Both the position numbers and the translations under genes were made by a program. The notes below the pieces were generated by a model that saw nothing but the letters and a program-made list of their open reading frames with translations, did not search any database and had not been told where the DNA came from. From Sepioteuthis lessoniana (taxonomy: Eukaryota > Mollusca > Cephalopoda > Myopsida > Loliginidae), in the NCBI GenBank assembly GCA_963585895.1, contig OY757924.1:62762433-62826432 (forward strand): a stretch of DNA of 64,000 nucleotides, given 5' to 3'. Positions 52,998-64,000 of the stretch are shown one piece after another (position 1 is the stretch's first letter; every line of letters begins with the position of its first letter).

Positions 52998-54660
52998 TAT
53001 TGTGTGTGTGTGGTGCATGCACTAAAATATAGATTGACTGAAAGTATTGTCTACACTATTCTGTATCATGTAATATTTCTTTGAAATATAAAGTATATTT
53101 TCAAGACTGAAACTTTATATTAATTATCTTTGATTTTAAAATTTTAACTGATGAGGTACGGTTATAAGATTGGCTGCCAATTTTCAAGAATGTTCATTAG
53201 TCGTCTCGGCGTTATTGATCAGCGGTTTTAAATGAAATGCAAGACGATGCAATTATGGCTCCAACCCACTCGCTAGAAACTATCTCTGAAACTTTGTTTC
53301 CTAACCAAAAATATATCAAGAAATTTACTTCTGTCAGATTTCAGATTCTTTGAACATGTCCATTGTTTGCTAATGCCCTTAATTGAATAGTCTAAATTGA
53401 TCACAGACTCAATATTATGCAGTAGGAATTTTGGATCAATGTTGAGTTAATAACTACCGAAGATTCTTGATCAATCTCGTATGTCTTATGAGGAAAATAC
53501 TTTCATCCAAAAGTAATATCCCTTAGCATAATAATCAAACTTTATATCGTGCACATTTATAGATGCTCCCATATATAGGCTTTGTCTATCTTTACAGATG
53601 ATAATTAGTATGGCACCCAGTAAGTGAAAACCATTGAAAATAGGCTTCTAATTTGACTCATAAACAATTATAACTAGCTTGTAGGTTTAAAATTAAAAAA
53701 AACATTGAGTAAAATAGATTGATAATAAATACGCTATGATATGCTATTTTTTCCAAAAGATATACTCCTTCAGTTTCAAATCATCAAATATATAGTTTAA
53801 ATCGCTTCCAACAGGAAAGAAAATTGTTGAAATGAATGCATTAAATTCCTAGTCAACTAATTCGAAGAAAATAAACGTTTTTTTCATTGTTCAGCTATGT
53901 ATTGTTAAATACAGCTTTTGTCGTGATATTTTTTTTAATGTTCCTTGTATTTCAATGACCTTAACATGTTCTGAAGAAGCCAAATAAAAGAAACAATGAC
54001 ATTTATAATCATGAATCTTTTCCTCTCTTTTACAGGTAAGTCAATCTCACCAACAATGTATACGACAAAGGTAAACCTTTTATTTCTGTGTTTGAGCATT
54101 TGCCGTTATTCTTTTATTTCTATTTTTTCAGGGATGTAAGTTTTCATTTTTTGATTTCAATAGGAAGACAGCTTCGTTTTGTTTATATTAAGCGTTATCA
54201 CAATGATTGGAGTGCTTCTGGTTCGCTTCAGTACTGACCTTTTTTTATTTTTTTATTTTTATTTTTAATGTATATCTTATCGAGATGCCATCTCTTTTGA
54301 GCAGATAAAAGGTTTAAGTTGAACAACTATTTGAAAAGTTTTATTTTTATTTCTTTTAGGATAAGCATTTTTGTTTTATACCTATCAAGGAACTATCTAT
54401 AACATTGTTACTTATTAATAGAAGTACTGTTATCGACTTTAAGTTCATCTTCTTTTTTTTTTTTACAATCTTTCACCTTGCCTTTATGCAGGAACATAGG
54501 TGAGATTATATTTGTTTTTTTCTGCATCATTTTGATATTTTTCTGTCATATTTCATATTGCTCTAAGTAGATGAGCGGTTCTACCAAGTGCAAAATATTC
54601 GTGTTTCACATCGGCTGAGACTGCAAAATGTTTTATGTTCATCTGTCGCTTGATGATATG
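52556..54660. other. AT-rich unique sequence with one (TA)n run
   Basis: (TA)n at 52948-53000, then a short TG run. No coding or repeat family recognised over the remaining 1.6 kb. Confidence 0.45.
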
Positions 54661-54664
54661 CCCG

Positions 54665-54956
54665 TGGAGGTGCCCGTGGTGTAATGGTTATCGTCGTAGG
54701 AAATGGACACGGCGACACGAGTTCAAATCCTGGACGAGACTGATGGCATTTCACTTAGCACTAATACCCTTGGGAAAGGTATGAATCCAATTATTCTCCC
54801 TCCAGCTATGGGTAAATAGTAGGGCAAACTAGGTTCGTCAGCCTTGTTGAGGCAACTAGTCTAGGAGAAGGAAAACTCTGAATTCAAACCTGTTAAACTC
54901 CGCATAAAAATCGACCTTGTATCATATCCTGCCCGAGCGGAGGGGTTGGTAAATAT
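54665..54956 (+). mobile_element. SINE-A subtype 1, near full length
   Basis: GGTGCCCGTGGTGTAATGG, TTATCGTCGTAGGAAATGG, GAGTTCAAATCCTGGACG, CCCTTGGGAAAGGTATGAAT, GAGGCAACTAGTCTAGGAGA, CCCGAGCGGAGGGGTTGGTA. The best model for subtype 1. GATGATA on both sides is a possible short target duplication. Confidence 0.95.
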
Positions 54957-55079
54957 GGATGATAATTTTTTGCTAGATATATTTTTGAATTTTATTTCTC
55001 AGTTTTCATATAATATATTAGTTTTCAAAACTAATTTTAACTGCTGCTTTTTTAATATATATATATATATACTAACGTT

Positions 55080-55445
55080 AAATCAGTTCTTTAGAACTTA
55101 AATTATTCTAGACGCTGTTCTCAGTGCTATGATTTGGTTAGTTTCAATTCTTCCTCGGTTCTTCATTTTTTCATAGGCAGGCCAAAATACTCTAATAACA
55201 ATTGTTGTAACATTTTATCCCCAGCTCGTTGGTGAGATGTAAATATTAATTTAACATGTCAGTTTTTTAGTCTCGTCCACTGGAATGGTAAAATCCAGTG
55301 TGATATACAATGCCGAAGTCAGCATCTCTCATTTTAGAAATACATTAGATCAATTGATAAAAAGGATTCTGAGTTGCGTTGTCAGTTATGTATTTTAACT
55401 GGATATCTAGGGGTTTCCTGTATTTTAATAAAATACTCTCCTCAC
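55080..55445 (-). mobile_element. R4-like LINE, second family, C-terminal part
   Basis: Minus-strand codons include MDFTIPVDETKKLTC near 55275, then frame-shifted TIVIRVFWPAYEKMKNRG and RIETNQIIALRTASRII. This matches the DFxVPxD...RxEMxQTxxLRxARI order of R4 ORFs at low identity. Confidence 0.6.
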
Positions 55446-56260
55446 TAGCTGGGCTCCACTGGGGATGATCACTTTCCGTTTTGTAACTCAGGATACAACG
55501 CTAACAGATGAATTTGCGTTTATAAAGATTTTTCAACATAACCCTTGTTTCTACACAATTGATTGCCTATTGCTATTGCCAAACAGTTTGCAGAAAGGTT
55601 GTTTTAAAGATATGTGGTGTTGATTTTTTTTTCTTCGAGCAGGACGCAAGTCTAGTGATGAGTTGAATAATTCCTTTTGATAAAAATGACACGTTAAATA
55701 TTTACAAATCTAAAAGGACAATTATTTCTCTTACTTCCATGTATCCATATAGTACCTTCACGTAACTGAGGATGATTATTTTGGACATCGTCCATAGACG
55801 CTTTTCAACTGATTTGTTAGCTGAAATCATCGATTTCATCAATATTTATGTCAAAATCGTTTGAATCGCTTTTGCTGAGTGGCTGTTGACCATTGGGGAC
55901 ATGGTATTGTGGCGCGCTTCCTGGTCCTGCACCTCCTCCTGATGCATCTTTTAACCTACGCATAATCTTACACATTTTTCATCAAGATATATTGAACACG
56001 ATGTTTTTTCCTTCAAAGCCATGTTCGTTACCGCAAGATAAATCCTGTTTGGGATCTCATCCTCCCTCCCACTCGGAATTCCCTGGGAGTTGTAACTGTT
56101 GTAGATTCTGTAAGGTTGATTTTTCTTCAGGCCGAATTGCTTGCCAGTGTTTTTTGTCGTCTCTCTCCTCACCGTCAATTGTCTTCTGAATTTGTCAAAC
56201 AGTGTTTCTGATGAGTCAACCGGTCTATTTCCTGGTGTCACTGATTGTGTAGAACTAATG
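55446..56260 (-). other. Unassigned coding-like stretch, possibly retroelement
   Basis: Minus frames 56241-55951 (TPGNRPVDSSETLFDKFRRQ...) and, in another frame, DASGGGAGPGSAPQYHVPNG to DSNDFDINIDEIDDFS* near 55825 both look less random than the surroundings. The orientation fits the R4-like fragment downstream, so an N-terminal part of that element is one option. I do not recognise the domain. Confidence 0.35.
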
Positions 56261-56419
56261 TTGGAAATACGCCTGTTCGATTAATTAAAGAGCGCTGTGT
56301 GGCTTCGTCAGAATTTATGATTACAAGTAATCTTTTGATAATTCTTTCTACATAATATCTCTGAGAAAAAAAATATACACACACTTACTCTTCATGATAT
56401 ACCTTAATTATATATGATT

Positions 56420-56740
56420 TATGGAGGGTTATATGGTTTCAAAAACTAATTTTCATAAATTTATTTTCAAGCATTTCCAGCAATTGTACGGTTTCAAGTA
56501 ACTAGCGATCCTTATAAACAATTAGTGAATTAAGAATACATTAATACAAATAATATACGCGCTGTTATAGTTTCAAATATTCCTCTTGATATAATTTTCA
56601 AACTACCTCTTGTAAACCATCGATTGTACTGCCAAAATATATCAGACTGGATGTACGAATAATAGCAATAAGATATAATTCCACATTCCCAAAAGGTTCA
56701 GAACTGGAACCTTTCCAAAAGCTTAGTGATGGATTTATTT
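56420..56740 (-). repeat. Possible family D fragment
   Basis: Repeated GTTTCAAGTA/GTTTCAAATA at ~100-bp spacing and TTCCACATTCCCAAAAGGTT, as in antisense family D. Confidence 0.35.
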
Positions 56741-56744
56741 TCTC

Positions 56745-57205
56745 AGGCCGGTGGGGTTATTACTCTGCTGGGCAACCCAGTCGACTTGGGCTCTAAAATA
56801 CACCAAATGATTCTATAGAGGAGTATGACCCCACCCCGACGAGTGTCTTGGATATGGTATTAAACAATCAGATTGCGAGAGACTAGGTATGGAGATTTGG
56901 GTTATGTGGAATATCCCTTCACTTCCATTGCTCCGAGAACCACTCTAACCTGGATTGGTAATAGCTGGTTGGGTTCTATCAGTGGGTCAAAGAGAACAAA
57001 CTGCAAACAAATGGCTGGTTTTAATTTTCAGTGTTATATACCAAACTTGAACGTATTTTCCTGTGTATTAAAAATGCGCAGTTCCTTTAAGAATTTGTCT
57101 ACAAAATGTGTTAAAAAATCATGTAAAATTTTAATGAGTATAAACAGGATTTGGCATTAAATAACCGTAATGGTTGATATGATATAAAGACAAAACCACT
57201 CAACA
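56745..57205 (+). mobile_element. Family D copy
   Basis: Head GCAACCCAGTCGACTTGGGC, TCTAAAATACACC, GTGTCTTGGATATGGTATTA, TTCCATTGCTCCGAGAACC, GGGTTCTATCAGTGGGTCAA; short body; tail GGATTTGGCATTAAATAACC and GGTTGATATGATATAA. Confidence 0.75.
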
Positions 57206-57404
57206 ATGAACGCAGTTTGATTTTAAACTTTGTTGATCGAGAGTGACCCATGGACAAATTGTGCTGTAAACTCGCAGTTATTTTATTGATTTAACAAAAA
57301 AAAGTTAAACATCTTCATAACCATTTCATCCGATGGTTGAATGTTTGCAATTAGTAAATAAAACCCGTAATTCATAACTAAGAAAATGAAAGCATTTCTT
57401 AGAA

Positions 57405-57890
57405 ATGCATCATCATCATGTCATGCCGCTAGCATGGATATCCCTGCCCCTTTCTCGCCACTTCTCCCTATCGTTCATCGCTTCTTGCAGGTCTTCAGGG
57501 CTACATCCCGTATCCTCACATAGCTGCTGAACGTATGTTCGAGCTGGTCGTCCTGCTTTTGCACGGCCATATATGGGGATCCATAGGAGTACATCACTTA
57601 TGAGCTCGTACCTGTTTCTCCAGCAGTGTCCTGCATGTCTGGTTCGTCTAACTTGGATAGTTTTCGTGATGGGAGGCAGGTGGCCGTATAGTTGGTGCCT
57701 TGTGGGGCGTTTCCACCAGGACTTGTTCAATATTGCTTGCAGCATTCTTGTGTAATTGCCGTCTAGCTTCTTCTCCTGCCATTTAGTTAGCGTCCAAGTA
57801 GTGCATCCATACAGCAGTATCGATACGACCGCTGCCTTGGAGAAACTGCGTTTCATTTTATCGTTCAGGTAAAACTGGGATAATGCTGAC
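57405..57890 (-). mobile_element. RTE-like LINE, 3' end
   Basis: The minus frame 57955-57416 contains DKMKRSFSKAAVVSILLYGC, KKLDGNYTRMLQAILNKSWW, GHLPPITKTIQVRRTRHAGH, IYGRAKAGRPARTYVQQLCE, DTGCSPEDLQEAMNDREKWR and ERGRDIHASG. The 3' side has (CAT)n, i.e. (ATG)n in sense. It is cut upstream at the LND-KMKR point and joined to unrelated sequence. Confidence 0.8.
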
Positions 57891-58059
57891 ATTTCGCTCT
57901 GTTGGTGAGACCCAACACATGCCGACTTATCTTTTTTACGGAGAATTAAGATCAACTCCTCCCCACAAAAACTGGTGACTTAGGTAAAACACTACACTGC
58001 ATCATGTGATTAGGCTTCATTTTTAGAGATCCTGGTAGTGAGTTGCACACCTTTGATTA

Positions 58060-58270
58060 CTATTACCCCTTGGAGCCACTCTGATTCGGAGTTGTATTAC
58101 ATGTTAATCTCAAAAGTTGAATAAATGTTAAGAAAATGATTCGTATTTGATAGCACCGTATGCTAAAAAAGAAATAATTTAGCTCATTTGGCGGGAACTG
58201 TAAAATACGCCAACTGCATCTCTGCAGAGGATTAAAAAAAAACGCTAGCGAGTTTCTTGGACACATGCAA
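58060..58270 (+). repeat. Family D head, rearranged
   Basis: 58184-58270 has GGCGGGAACTGTAAAATACG, CATCTCTGCAGAGG and AGTTTCTTGGACA. 58060-58085 has GAGCCACTCTGATTCGGAGT, which normally follows the head, so the order is broken. Confidence 0.5.
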
Positions 58271-58504
58271 AAATGAGCTCAAGGTCTTCTAAATATCTTC
58301 TCCAAATTATTCCCAAATCATATACATTTGATTTGAGTTGCATACAGGTGACATTTTTGGACGCTCGATAGATTCCATCAGTTATGCCTTCGCCGGATTT
58401 TAGGGATAGTGGTTGTCCTTCACTTCAGACAACATAGTAATTGAAAGATGCAACCTTCCATCGATTTCGCCTTCGCTGTTCTGGTCATCTAAATTTGATA
58501 TAAA

Positions 58505-58568
58505 TATTAACGAGATTTGGCAATGAATATTCGATAATGTTTGATATGCCATTAAACCAAACCAGTCG
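58505..58568 (+). repeat. Shared hairpin tail
   Basis: GAGATTTGGCAATGAATATTC and TGTTTGATATGCCATTAAAC match the family D/SINE-A2 tail. Confidence 0.65.
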
Positions 58569-58699
58569 TAAGCATTCACTATTTCTTTGATAACTTACTT
58601 TCTTTATCGTAGGTTTTTTTAAATGTGAAAGCCATTCTTGGAGAAGAACAGTGGTACTATTTATTCCACGGTTAGTGCAGAGTTAAGGAGATTCATAGG

Positions 58700-58832
58700 T
58701 TTTTCAATGGCATTTGGTCCGGGAAACCTGTGTTCAATCCCCGGTCGAGTCATACAAAAGGACTATAAAAATGGTACTTGATACCTCCTTGCTCAACAAG
58801 GGAGCCTTCTAGTCGCCAACTTTGCTTTTACT
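58700..58832 (+). mobile_element. SINE-B with internal deletion
   Basis: GGCATTTGGTCCGGGAAACC, TGTGTTCAATCCCCGG (B box), TAAAAATGGTACTTGATACC, then a jump to CAACAAGGGAGCC and the end TCGCCAACTTTGCTTTTA. Confidence 0.8.
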
Positions 58833-59579
58833 TCATCTTAACGTGAATGTAATACCACGACTGGAGTTCGATTTCCCTCTCTTCAAGGCCGCCGTGGGCT
58901 ACTGTAACCATCATGACAAGGTCTCCCCTTAGCGTATAATAATCGCGAGTCCCTAATGGATCACCAAAAAATATCCGAAATTGATTGACATGCCATTTTA
59001 AATAAGTATGTGTAGACATTAAGAAATACTTTAAGTCTGTGTCTAAGCAATATTCGAAGTACGTTTATTTATACAAGAACAGAAACTATAACCAGACATA
59101 TTCATAACTCTTAAAATGGTTAAATACAGAATAAATTTCTCTATTTTCTATTCGTTCATTATTTTTATTTTAGTCGATGACCTTTCATCCCATTGTCAGT
59201 TTACGGGACGAATGATTGAAAAGAATTCCGGTGACGATGCGATGATTATCATTAAATAGCGATTATAAAGTAATCAATTTGTGTCGAGTTTAGCATATCG
59301 ACCATCCGGTGCAACACGGCCCACAGGATTCCTCTTCTGAACTAACCTGATCCACCCACGTGCCTTAAGTAGTATGCTGCAATCGATACTTATTTACGAC
59401 GTTGAGAAATTGAAGAAAGCTCATTAACAATTTTTTGGCTGTGGAAAGGGACGAAAAAATGGATGTAAATGTCCATGTAGCATGATTCGTCGAGAGATAT
59501 ATCAGGTGGATATCCTGATGAAAGAGCCAAAATTACTCAGAACGTTATATCTGTTTGTACACACATACACAAACACACA

Positions 59580-59625
<46 letters not shown>

Positions 59626-59640
59626 AAGTAGGGATGAATG
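58833..59640. other. Unique sequence with microsatellite
   Basis: 58850-58950 shows an antisense GACTGGAGTTCGATTTCC (possible B box) and may be an old SINE. (CA)n/(TA)n at 59565-59624. Confidence 0.4.
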
Positions 59641-59644
59641 CATT

Positions 59645-59825
59645 AGTTACAAACTCCTGTGGACCCCTTCACACAGACGAGCAAAGCCAAGACGACCAGC
59701 TAGAACCTACATACAACAGCTCAGTGCCAATACAGGATGTAGCCTTGAAAACCTACTGGGAGCAATGAACGATAGAGAAGGGCGGTGGGAGAAGGTCCGG
59801 AAGATCTGCGCTGGTAGTGAGACAT

Positions 59826-59827
<2 letters not shown>
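59645..59827 (+). mobile_element. RTE-like LINE 3' end between microsatellites
   Basis: Plus frame: YKLLWTPSHRRAKPRRPART, YIQQLSANTGCSLENLLGAM, NDREGRWEKVRKICAGSET*. Truncated 5' at a (TA)n run and followed within four bases of GACATGA by (CA)n, in place of the usual (ATG)n tail. Confidence 0.85.

Positions 59828-59865
<38 letters not shown>
59828..59865. repeat. (CA)n
   Basis: CA run at the 3' end of the RTE-like fragment. Confidence 0.95.
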
Positions 59866-59868
<3 letters not shown>

Positions 59869-60123
59869 TTCGGAAAGTAATTACGTTTTTCCAGAAATGA
59901 TTAGATAACAAATCTAAGTTGAATTAATTTCACATTTTCTTTTCGAAATTATAAAATTCACTGCTGCGGGGGAACTTTTTGGATTCAACGTTTAAAGAAA
60001 TCCAAAAGTTGGCTAGAAATGTAAAGCCTGCAAAACCTTCCATTTTTTTTTTCTTTGCATCTGCATATTATGTCCCTTATGTAATGTTCTCTTCATCGAA
60101 TTGAAAGAGCTTAATTAGTGAAG

Positions 60124-60362
60124 TGGGTGTCCTCGTGGTGTAATTGTTAAAGCAATGGACTGCGGGATCGTAGTGAGTTTGTACTCCAGTCGCGCTATTA
60201 CGTTCACTTTCGGACAAATACCCTTGGGAAAGGTATGAACCCCATTATCCTCCCAGCTATGGGTTAAATAGTACCACTACTGTTCTTCTTGGAGAATAGC
60301 TTTCGCATTAAATAACCTACAAAGATCGATATGCCATTAAAACAAAGAAACCAAACCAAGCC
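60124..60362 (+). mobile_element. SINE-A2 with shared tail
   Basis: GTCCTCGTGGTGTAATTG, TTAAAGCAATGGACTGCGG, TTTGTACTCCAGTCGCGC, CCTTGGGAAAGGTATGAACC, CCAGCTATGGGTTAAATAG, tail TTTCGCATTAAATAACCTAC and GATATGCCATTAAAACAAAG. Confidence 0.85.
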
Positions 60363-60589
60363 ATTACCTGGTGAATATTGAGGTTGTCGGTTTATTTAGC
60401 GGCAGTCGTTTAGAATGAAGGCCACTGAAGGCTTTAATTCCTACTGATATCATCATCAGTTTCAATTTACATATCTTCAGATCTGTAAAGGTTCAGATAT
60501 TTGTAGAGTTCGCGCCCCCAATTTCCCTGTTTTACAAGAACGGCAAAATCTTCAAACCCATTCTTCAGGCCGTAATTTTTTTTCGCCCA

Positions 60590-60936
60590 CGCTTTAACTA
60601 GTTATTTTTCAATGAAGTTTGAGTGATTAGTTTTCTCAGATCGGAAGAAATCTTCTAGATATTCCAGCCGATGTCGTCTGGATGGTTTTTATATTCTTCT
60701 GATCTTCATTTTTTCTTGTCTTGTTTTTAAGCCCTTGGGAACAGTTGTAAGTACTGAAACATTAAAAATCCATTAGTTGACATACTTTTTCTTTCTAATT
60801 AACACTTAGTCTTATCTTCTGCTCAAAATTTGTGTTCCGCTTGTATCTAAAAGTGGGACGCGAATTTTCTACTATTTCATTTTTTTTTTTTTTTAGTTTG
60901 CTCATATATCACTTGCCAACATAGTCAAACTTTAAA
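60590..60936 (-). mobile_element. R4-like LINE, second family, left of SINE-B
   Basis: TTTTTCAATGAAGTTTGAGTG (3' UTR), TTCCAGCCGATGTCGTCTGG, AAGCCCTTGGGAACAGTTGT, then CTCATATATCACTTGCCAAC, ATAGTCAAACTTTAAA: the HTNKW/KF region on the minus strand. Continues at 61041. Confidence 0.65.
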
Positions 60937-61027
60937 GTGAAGTTGGTGACCGTTATCGAGGGTGACCCGAAAGTTCCTTTTCGAAAGCTACTACACCAAG
61001 GTGAAGAGGATGGTACTACTTTCCCAG
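60937..61027 (-). mobile_element. SINE-B 3' half with 13-bp target duplication
   Basis: GTGAAGTTGGTGACCGTTAT to CTACTACACCAAGGTGAAGA: antisense 3' part, 5' truncated. GTCAAACTTTAAA occurs at 60924-60936 and 61028-61040. Confidence 0.95.
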
Positions 61028-61040
61028 GTCAAACTTTAAA

Positions 61041-61150
61041 CTCTTGCACAGTTTCCAGTAGATCAACTAATCTACTCACTCACGTCTGCGTTTGGATTCT
61101 ATTTTTGCTAGTTTGCAGTATTCATTTATGGAATCATATTTAATTTCTAT
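61041..61150 (-). mobile_element. R4-like LINE, right of SINE-B
   Basis: CTCTTGCACAGTTTCCAGTA, GATCAACTAATCTACTCACT and CACGTCTGCG match the WELC/VGxVIxW/HDW region of R4 on the minus strand. Confidence 0.6.
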
Positions 61151-61164
61151 CTTCCTATAAACTG

Positions 61165-62110
61165 ATTATTGCGATGGTTGATTATATTATTTTTATTATC
61201 CAGTTTGGTCGTGCCGCGAATTTTTCATTTAGTAGTTTTCTAAAATATTTGAGTTGAAATGCAAGTCAACTTGGAAAGTTCAAGTACATGAGTTATGGAC
61301 AAGGATAGGGGGCACCTGTCATTTCTACACAGGAAGACCAAATGTAAACAAAATATTCATGTTTTGTTATAAGTTTCGTTGAGGAAATGAAAAACACGGT
61401 GAAAAATTTGGGACAGGTGTGAGATGGAATATCTTGAATGACGACACTTACGATACACTAAATTTAGAATATTAAAAAAATAGTGAATTTTTCCTGTTGA
61501 AGTAGAGTTGAGGCAGTTGACGTTTAGGAGTCGGTTGTTAGTTGAGATCCACTGAGTCTTTTGAGGCAGTGACGCGAGAAAAGTGACAGTAGCGGCAAGT
61601 GTCTGCACTTATGGACCCTTACAAGCTTTCTCTCTCTCGAACTTCGATGTGCTATGTATTGTTATGCAGACATCTGGATAATTAAGCGTCAACATCTAAT
61701 ACTTTTCAACATATTTTACGTTCGGACAAATGATTATTGATTGAAAGTTCTTGTCTTTCAGTTGCCAACACCCAGGCAACTTGTTCCAACGAATCACTCC
61801 GACCGACTGAAGTTCCGGGTGGATTGTGTAATTCCCATCGGTGAATCTTTTAAACACAACGTGGGCACAGAGGGGGTTGATAAAGAAACTACCTTGAAAC
61901 GCATGTGGTGGACACAGAACAAACGCCACAGTAGAGAACCGTGATCAGCATAGTACCGCAAAGTAAAAGTACCAAGACAAGCACAGAGTTAAATTTGGTA
62001 TCAAACCGTTGAGTTGAATGATGGTATTACATTTGGCGCTGGTATCGGTAACCGTGACGGCTATATTGTTAAAATAGGTGTCGTGCCAACGATACTGATA
62101 CACACCATAC
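61165..62110. mobile_element. Family F copy 2, LTR-like
   Basis: Starts TGATTATTGCGATGG, as family F copy 1 starts TGTCATGATGG. Shared blocks: CTTGGAAAGTTCAAG, ATGTAAACAAAAT, GTTGCCAACAC, AATCACTCCGACC, GTGGGCACAGA-GGG-TTGATAAA and a run of ATTTGGT(A/G)-type motifs near the end. No long open frame. Confidence 0.45.
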
Positions 62111-62199
62111 AGACTGCACTTGTATTTCCATTGTATATTATTGCTTATGAAATTAATCCTCATGAAATTTTGTAATTATTTCACTCCTTGTAAGTTTAG

Positions 62200-62640
62200 A
62201 CCCAACTTTCGCTTTTGCCCAGTCGGCTGGTGCTGTAGAATACACCGACTGCTTTTCTGCACAAGGGTAAGACCCCCCACCATCGAGTGTGCATGATATG
62301 ACACTAAACAAACTGATGGTGAGGTTCCAGAAATTCTGGAACTTTGGGGAATGCGGAGTAGCATCGCTCCCAGGTCCATTCGGGCTCGGAGTGATAGCAC
62401 CTGATACAGTTTCTATCTATGGGTTAAATAGAAGTAGACCGTGCTTTGAGTTTACTGGGTTTTTTTAAAGATTTAAACTGCGTATTTATGCTAGACTGGA
62501 TTGTTTAAAACGGAACTGTTTAGACATTCAAACTGCGCACTTATGCTAAACTGAATTTATCAAAATAGAACTGTTTTGACATCTCAACTGTGTACTTATG
62601 CTAAACTGAATTATCTGAAATAAAACTGTTTTGACATTAA
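62200..62640 (+). mobile_element. Family D copy without tail
   Basis: Head CCCAGTCGGCTGGTGCTGTA, GTGTGCATGATATGACACTA, AGGTCCATTCGGGCTCGGAG; four clean internal units ~55-60 bp (ACTTATGCTAAACTGAATT). It is cut at the head of the next copy. Confidence 0.85.
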
Positions 62641-62644
62641 CTCT

Positions 62645-63240
62645 GAGTATTCCCCAGTCACCTGGTGCAATAGAATACACCGACTGTTGTCCTGCAGAAG
62701 AGTAAGACGCTCCCCTAACGATTGTCCTTAATATAACGCTAAACACTTTGATGATGAGGTTCCAGTGACGCTGCAGCTTTGGGGAATACACATCACCCCT
62801 TCACTGCCATTGCTCCCAGATCCACTCTGGCCCGGAATGGCCAGATCCACTCTGGCCCGGAATGGTTGCACCTGGTTAGGCCTATTTATGAGATACAAAG
62901 AACTAAACTGCATACTTATGCTAAACTGAATTGTTTGAATTAGACTGTTTGACTTAACTAAATATCTTGAAATAGAACAGTTTTTGATATCAAAACTGTA
63001 CTTACACTAAATGGAATAGTTTATAATAGAATTGATATTTAAGTGTGTAAACAAACTCTATGCTAAACTGAATTGGCTGAATTAGAAATATTTGAATAAA
63101 TTGAATAATTTGAAATAGAACTGTTTTTGACAAACTGTACTCATGGTAAACTGAATTGTTTGATATAGAACTGATTGTTTGTATAAAATTGGATTTGGCG
63201 TTGAATAACCTATATAGGTTTATAAGCCATAAAACCCAAC
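62645..63240 (+). mobile_element. Family D copy, full length
   Basis: Head CCCCAGTCACCTGGTGCAAT through TCCCAGATCCACTCTGGCCC, a perfect 25-bp tandem duplication at 62816-62865, six or so internal units, tail TTTGGCGTTGAATAACCTAT with TTATAAGCCATAAAACCC. Confidence 0.85.
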
Positions 63241-63810
63241 CAACCAACTTTCGTTTGTCTTTCATTGGTGTAGGGGTGACTACAGGTCTTAATGACTCTT
63301 CTAAAAATCAGAAACTATCTTAATGCAGTTTTAGTATGATTTTTAATCCGTCATTATTCTAGTTCCTTGAACCTTTCTAAGCATTATTACAACAAGTACT
63401 TCGTTCGTGCTAAATTAAATGTCAATTTTGTGGCATATTTTTTAATAGAAGACAAATGTTGAGAATATGACAATTTCAAGATTTAAAAAGAAATCCTGTG
63501 GCAACCAGCAGACGTTACTGACAGAATATTTGAAATAAAAAGAAAGGAAGCTATATCTTATCGCAGAACCCAACATTGCTTTAAGCATTTGTGATTGAGT
63601 AGTTGCTTGAAATAAGACGTTTTCAAGTCTTTAAAATGCAGAATTTGGAATACGCATTAATCAGCATTCAAAAACCTTGGATATAGTCAAGAGCAACGAA
63701 AAATGTCCAAGGCATATGAATGAGAAAAAAAAAACATGCAGGATTTCTTGAGCAGTTTCACATAAATTCTTGCTTGAATAAAATATCTATATTGTTTTAT
63801 ATCACACATG

Positions 63811-63853
<43 letters not shown>

Positions 63854-64000
63854 AGCAATTTGATAAAAATATGAGCATAAAGACGAATTATTAATATCCG
63901 TTTCCATTGAAATTTGTCTCACCAGGTAAAAAAATAAAGTTGTTTTGGTTCAGAAATAGCTTAATTCTTTTTCTTAAAAAAAGTAATTTAAGTACTTGTT
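63241..64000. other. AT-rich unique sequence with (TA)n
   Basis: (TA)n at 63816-63850. Nothing else recognised. Confidence 0.45.

Overview
This 64 kb window looks like intergenic or deep-intronic DNA from an AT-rich, repeat-dense invertebrate genome. I find no convincing host protein-coding gene, rRNA gene, intact tRNA gene, CRISPR array or bacterial operon. Nearly all recognisable sequence is decayed mobile elements plus microsatellites: long (TA)n, (CA)n, (ATT)n, (GAAA)n. Many open frames longer than 60 codons are either microsatellite translations (IYIYIY, FFLSFFLS) or shreds of transposon proteins. The mix of tRNA-headed SINEs, R4/Dong-like LINEs, RTE-like LINEs, a Penelope-like element and mariner fossils suits a lophotrochozoan, perhaps a cephalopod mollusc. 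That is an inference from texture, not a proof.

Layout. About 0.6-0.9 kb: 3' end of an RTE-like LINE. 2.2-5.7 kb: three R4/Dong-like LINE remnants in sense orientation, the second broken by an LTR-like block and a SINE. 6.3-8.1 kb: copies of a tailed repeat here called family D, which carries ~55-bp internal repeats. 9.3-13.1 kb: six antisense R4 copies head to tail, joined by (ATT)n, one of them split by an LTR-like insert (family F). 13-18 kb: dense microsatellites, a 340-bp unit with perfect 28-bp inverted ends, a SINE and another R4 end. 19-22 kb: a SINE-B, two mariner fossils and a family D copy holding a SINE-A. 22-27 kb: SINEs, including a SINE-A inside a SINE-B. 29.1-30.2 kb: a homopurine (GAAA)-rich block. 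31-36 kb: family D, RTE-like and R4 fragments. 38.2-39.1 kb: a young 228-bp tandem array. 40.2-41.5 kb and 45.8-46.7 kb: two copies of repeat family E, each carrying an insertion the other lacks. 42.3-43.6 kb: Penelope-like reverse transcriptase pseudogene. 47.9-63.2 kb: further family D, SINE, RTE-like and R4-like copies.

How the parts relate. The window is a nested insertion record. R4 elements sit at (TAA)n runs, as expected for the Dong/R4 clade. SINE-A and SINE-B insert with 12-16 bp target duplications into each other, into R4 and into family D. One SINE-A subtype and family D share a 3' tail able to form a hairpin, which suggests both are copied by the same LINE machinery. Several sites resemble the catalytic core of type I hammerhead ribozymes, which Penelope-like elements are known to carry, and a Penelope-like RT fossil lies in the same window. 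All family letters (A-F) are local labels of mine.
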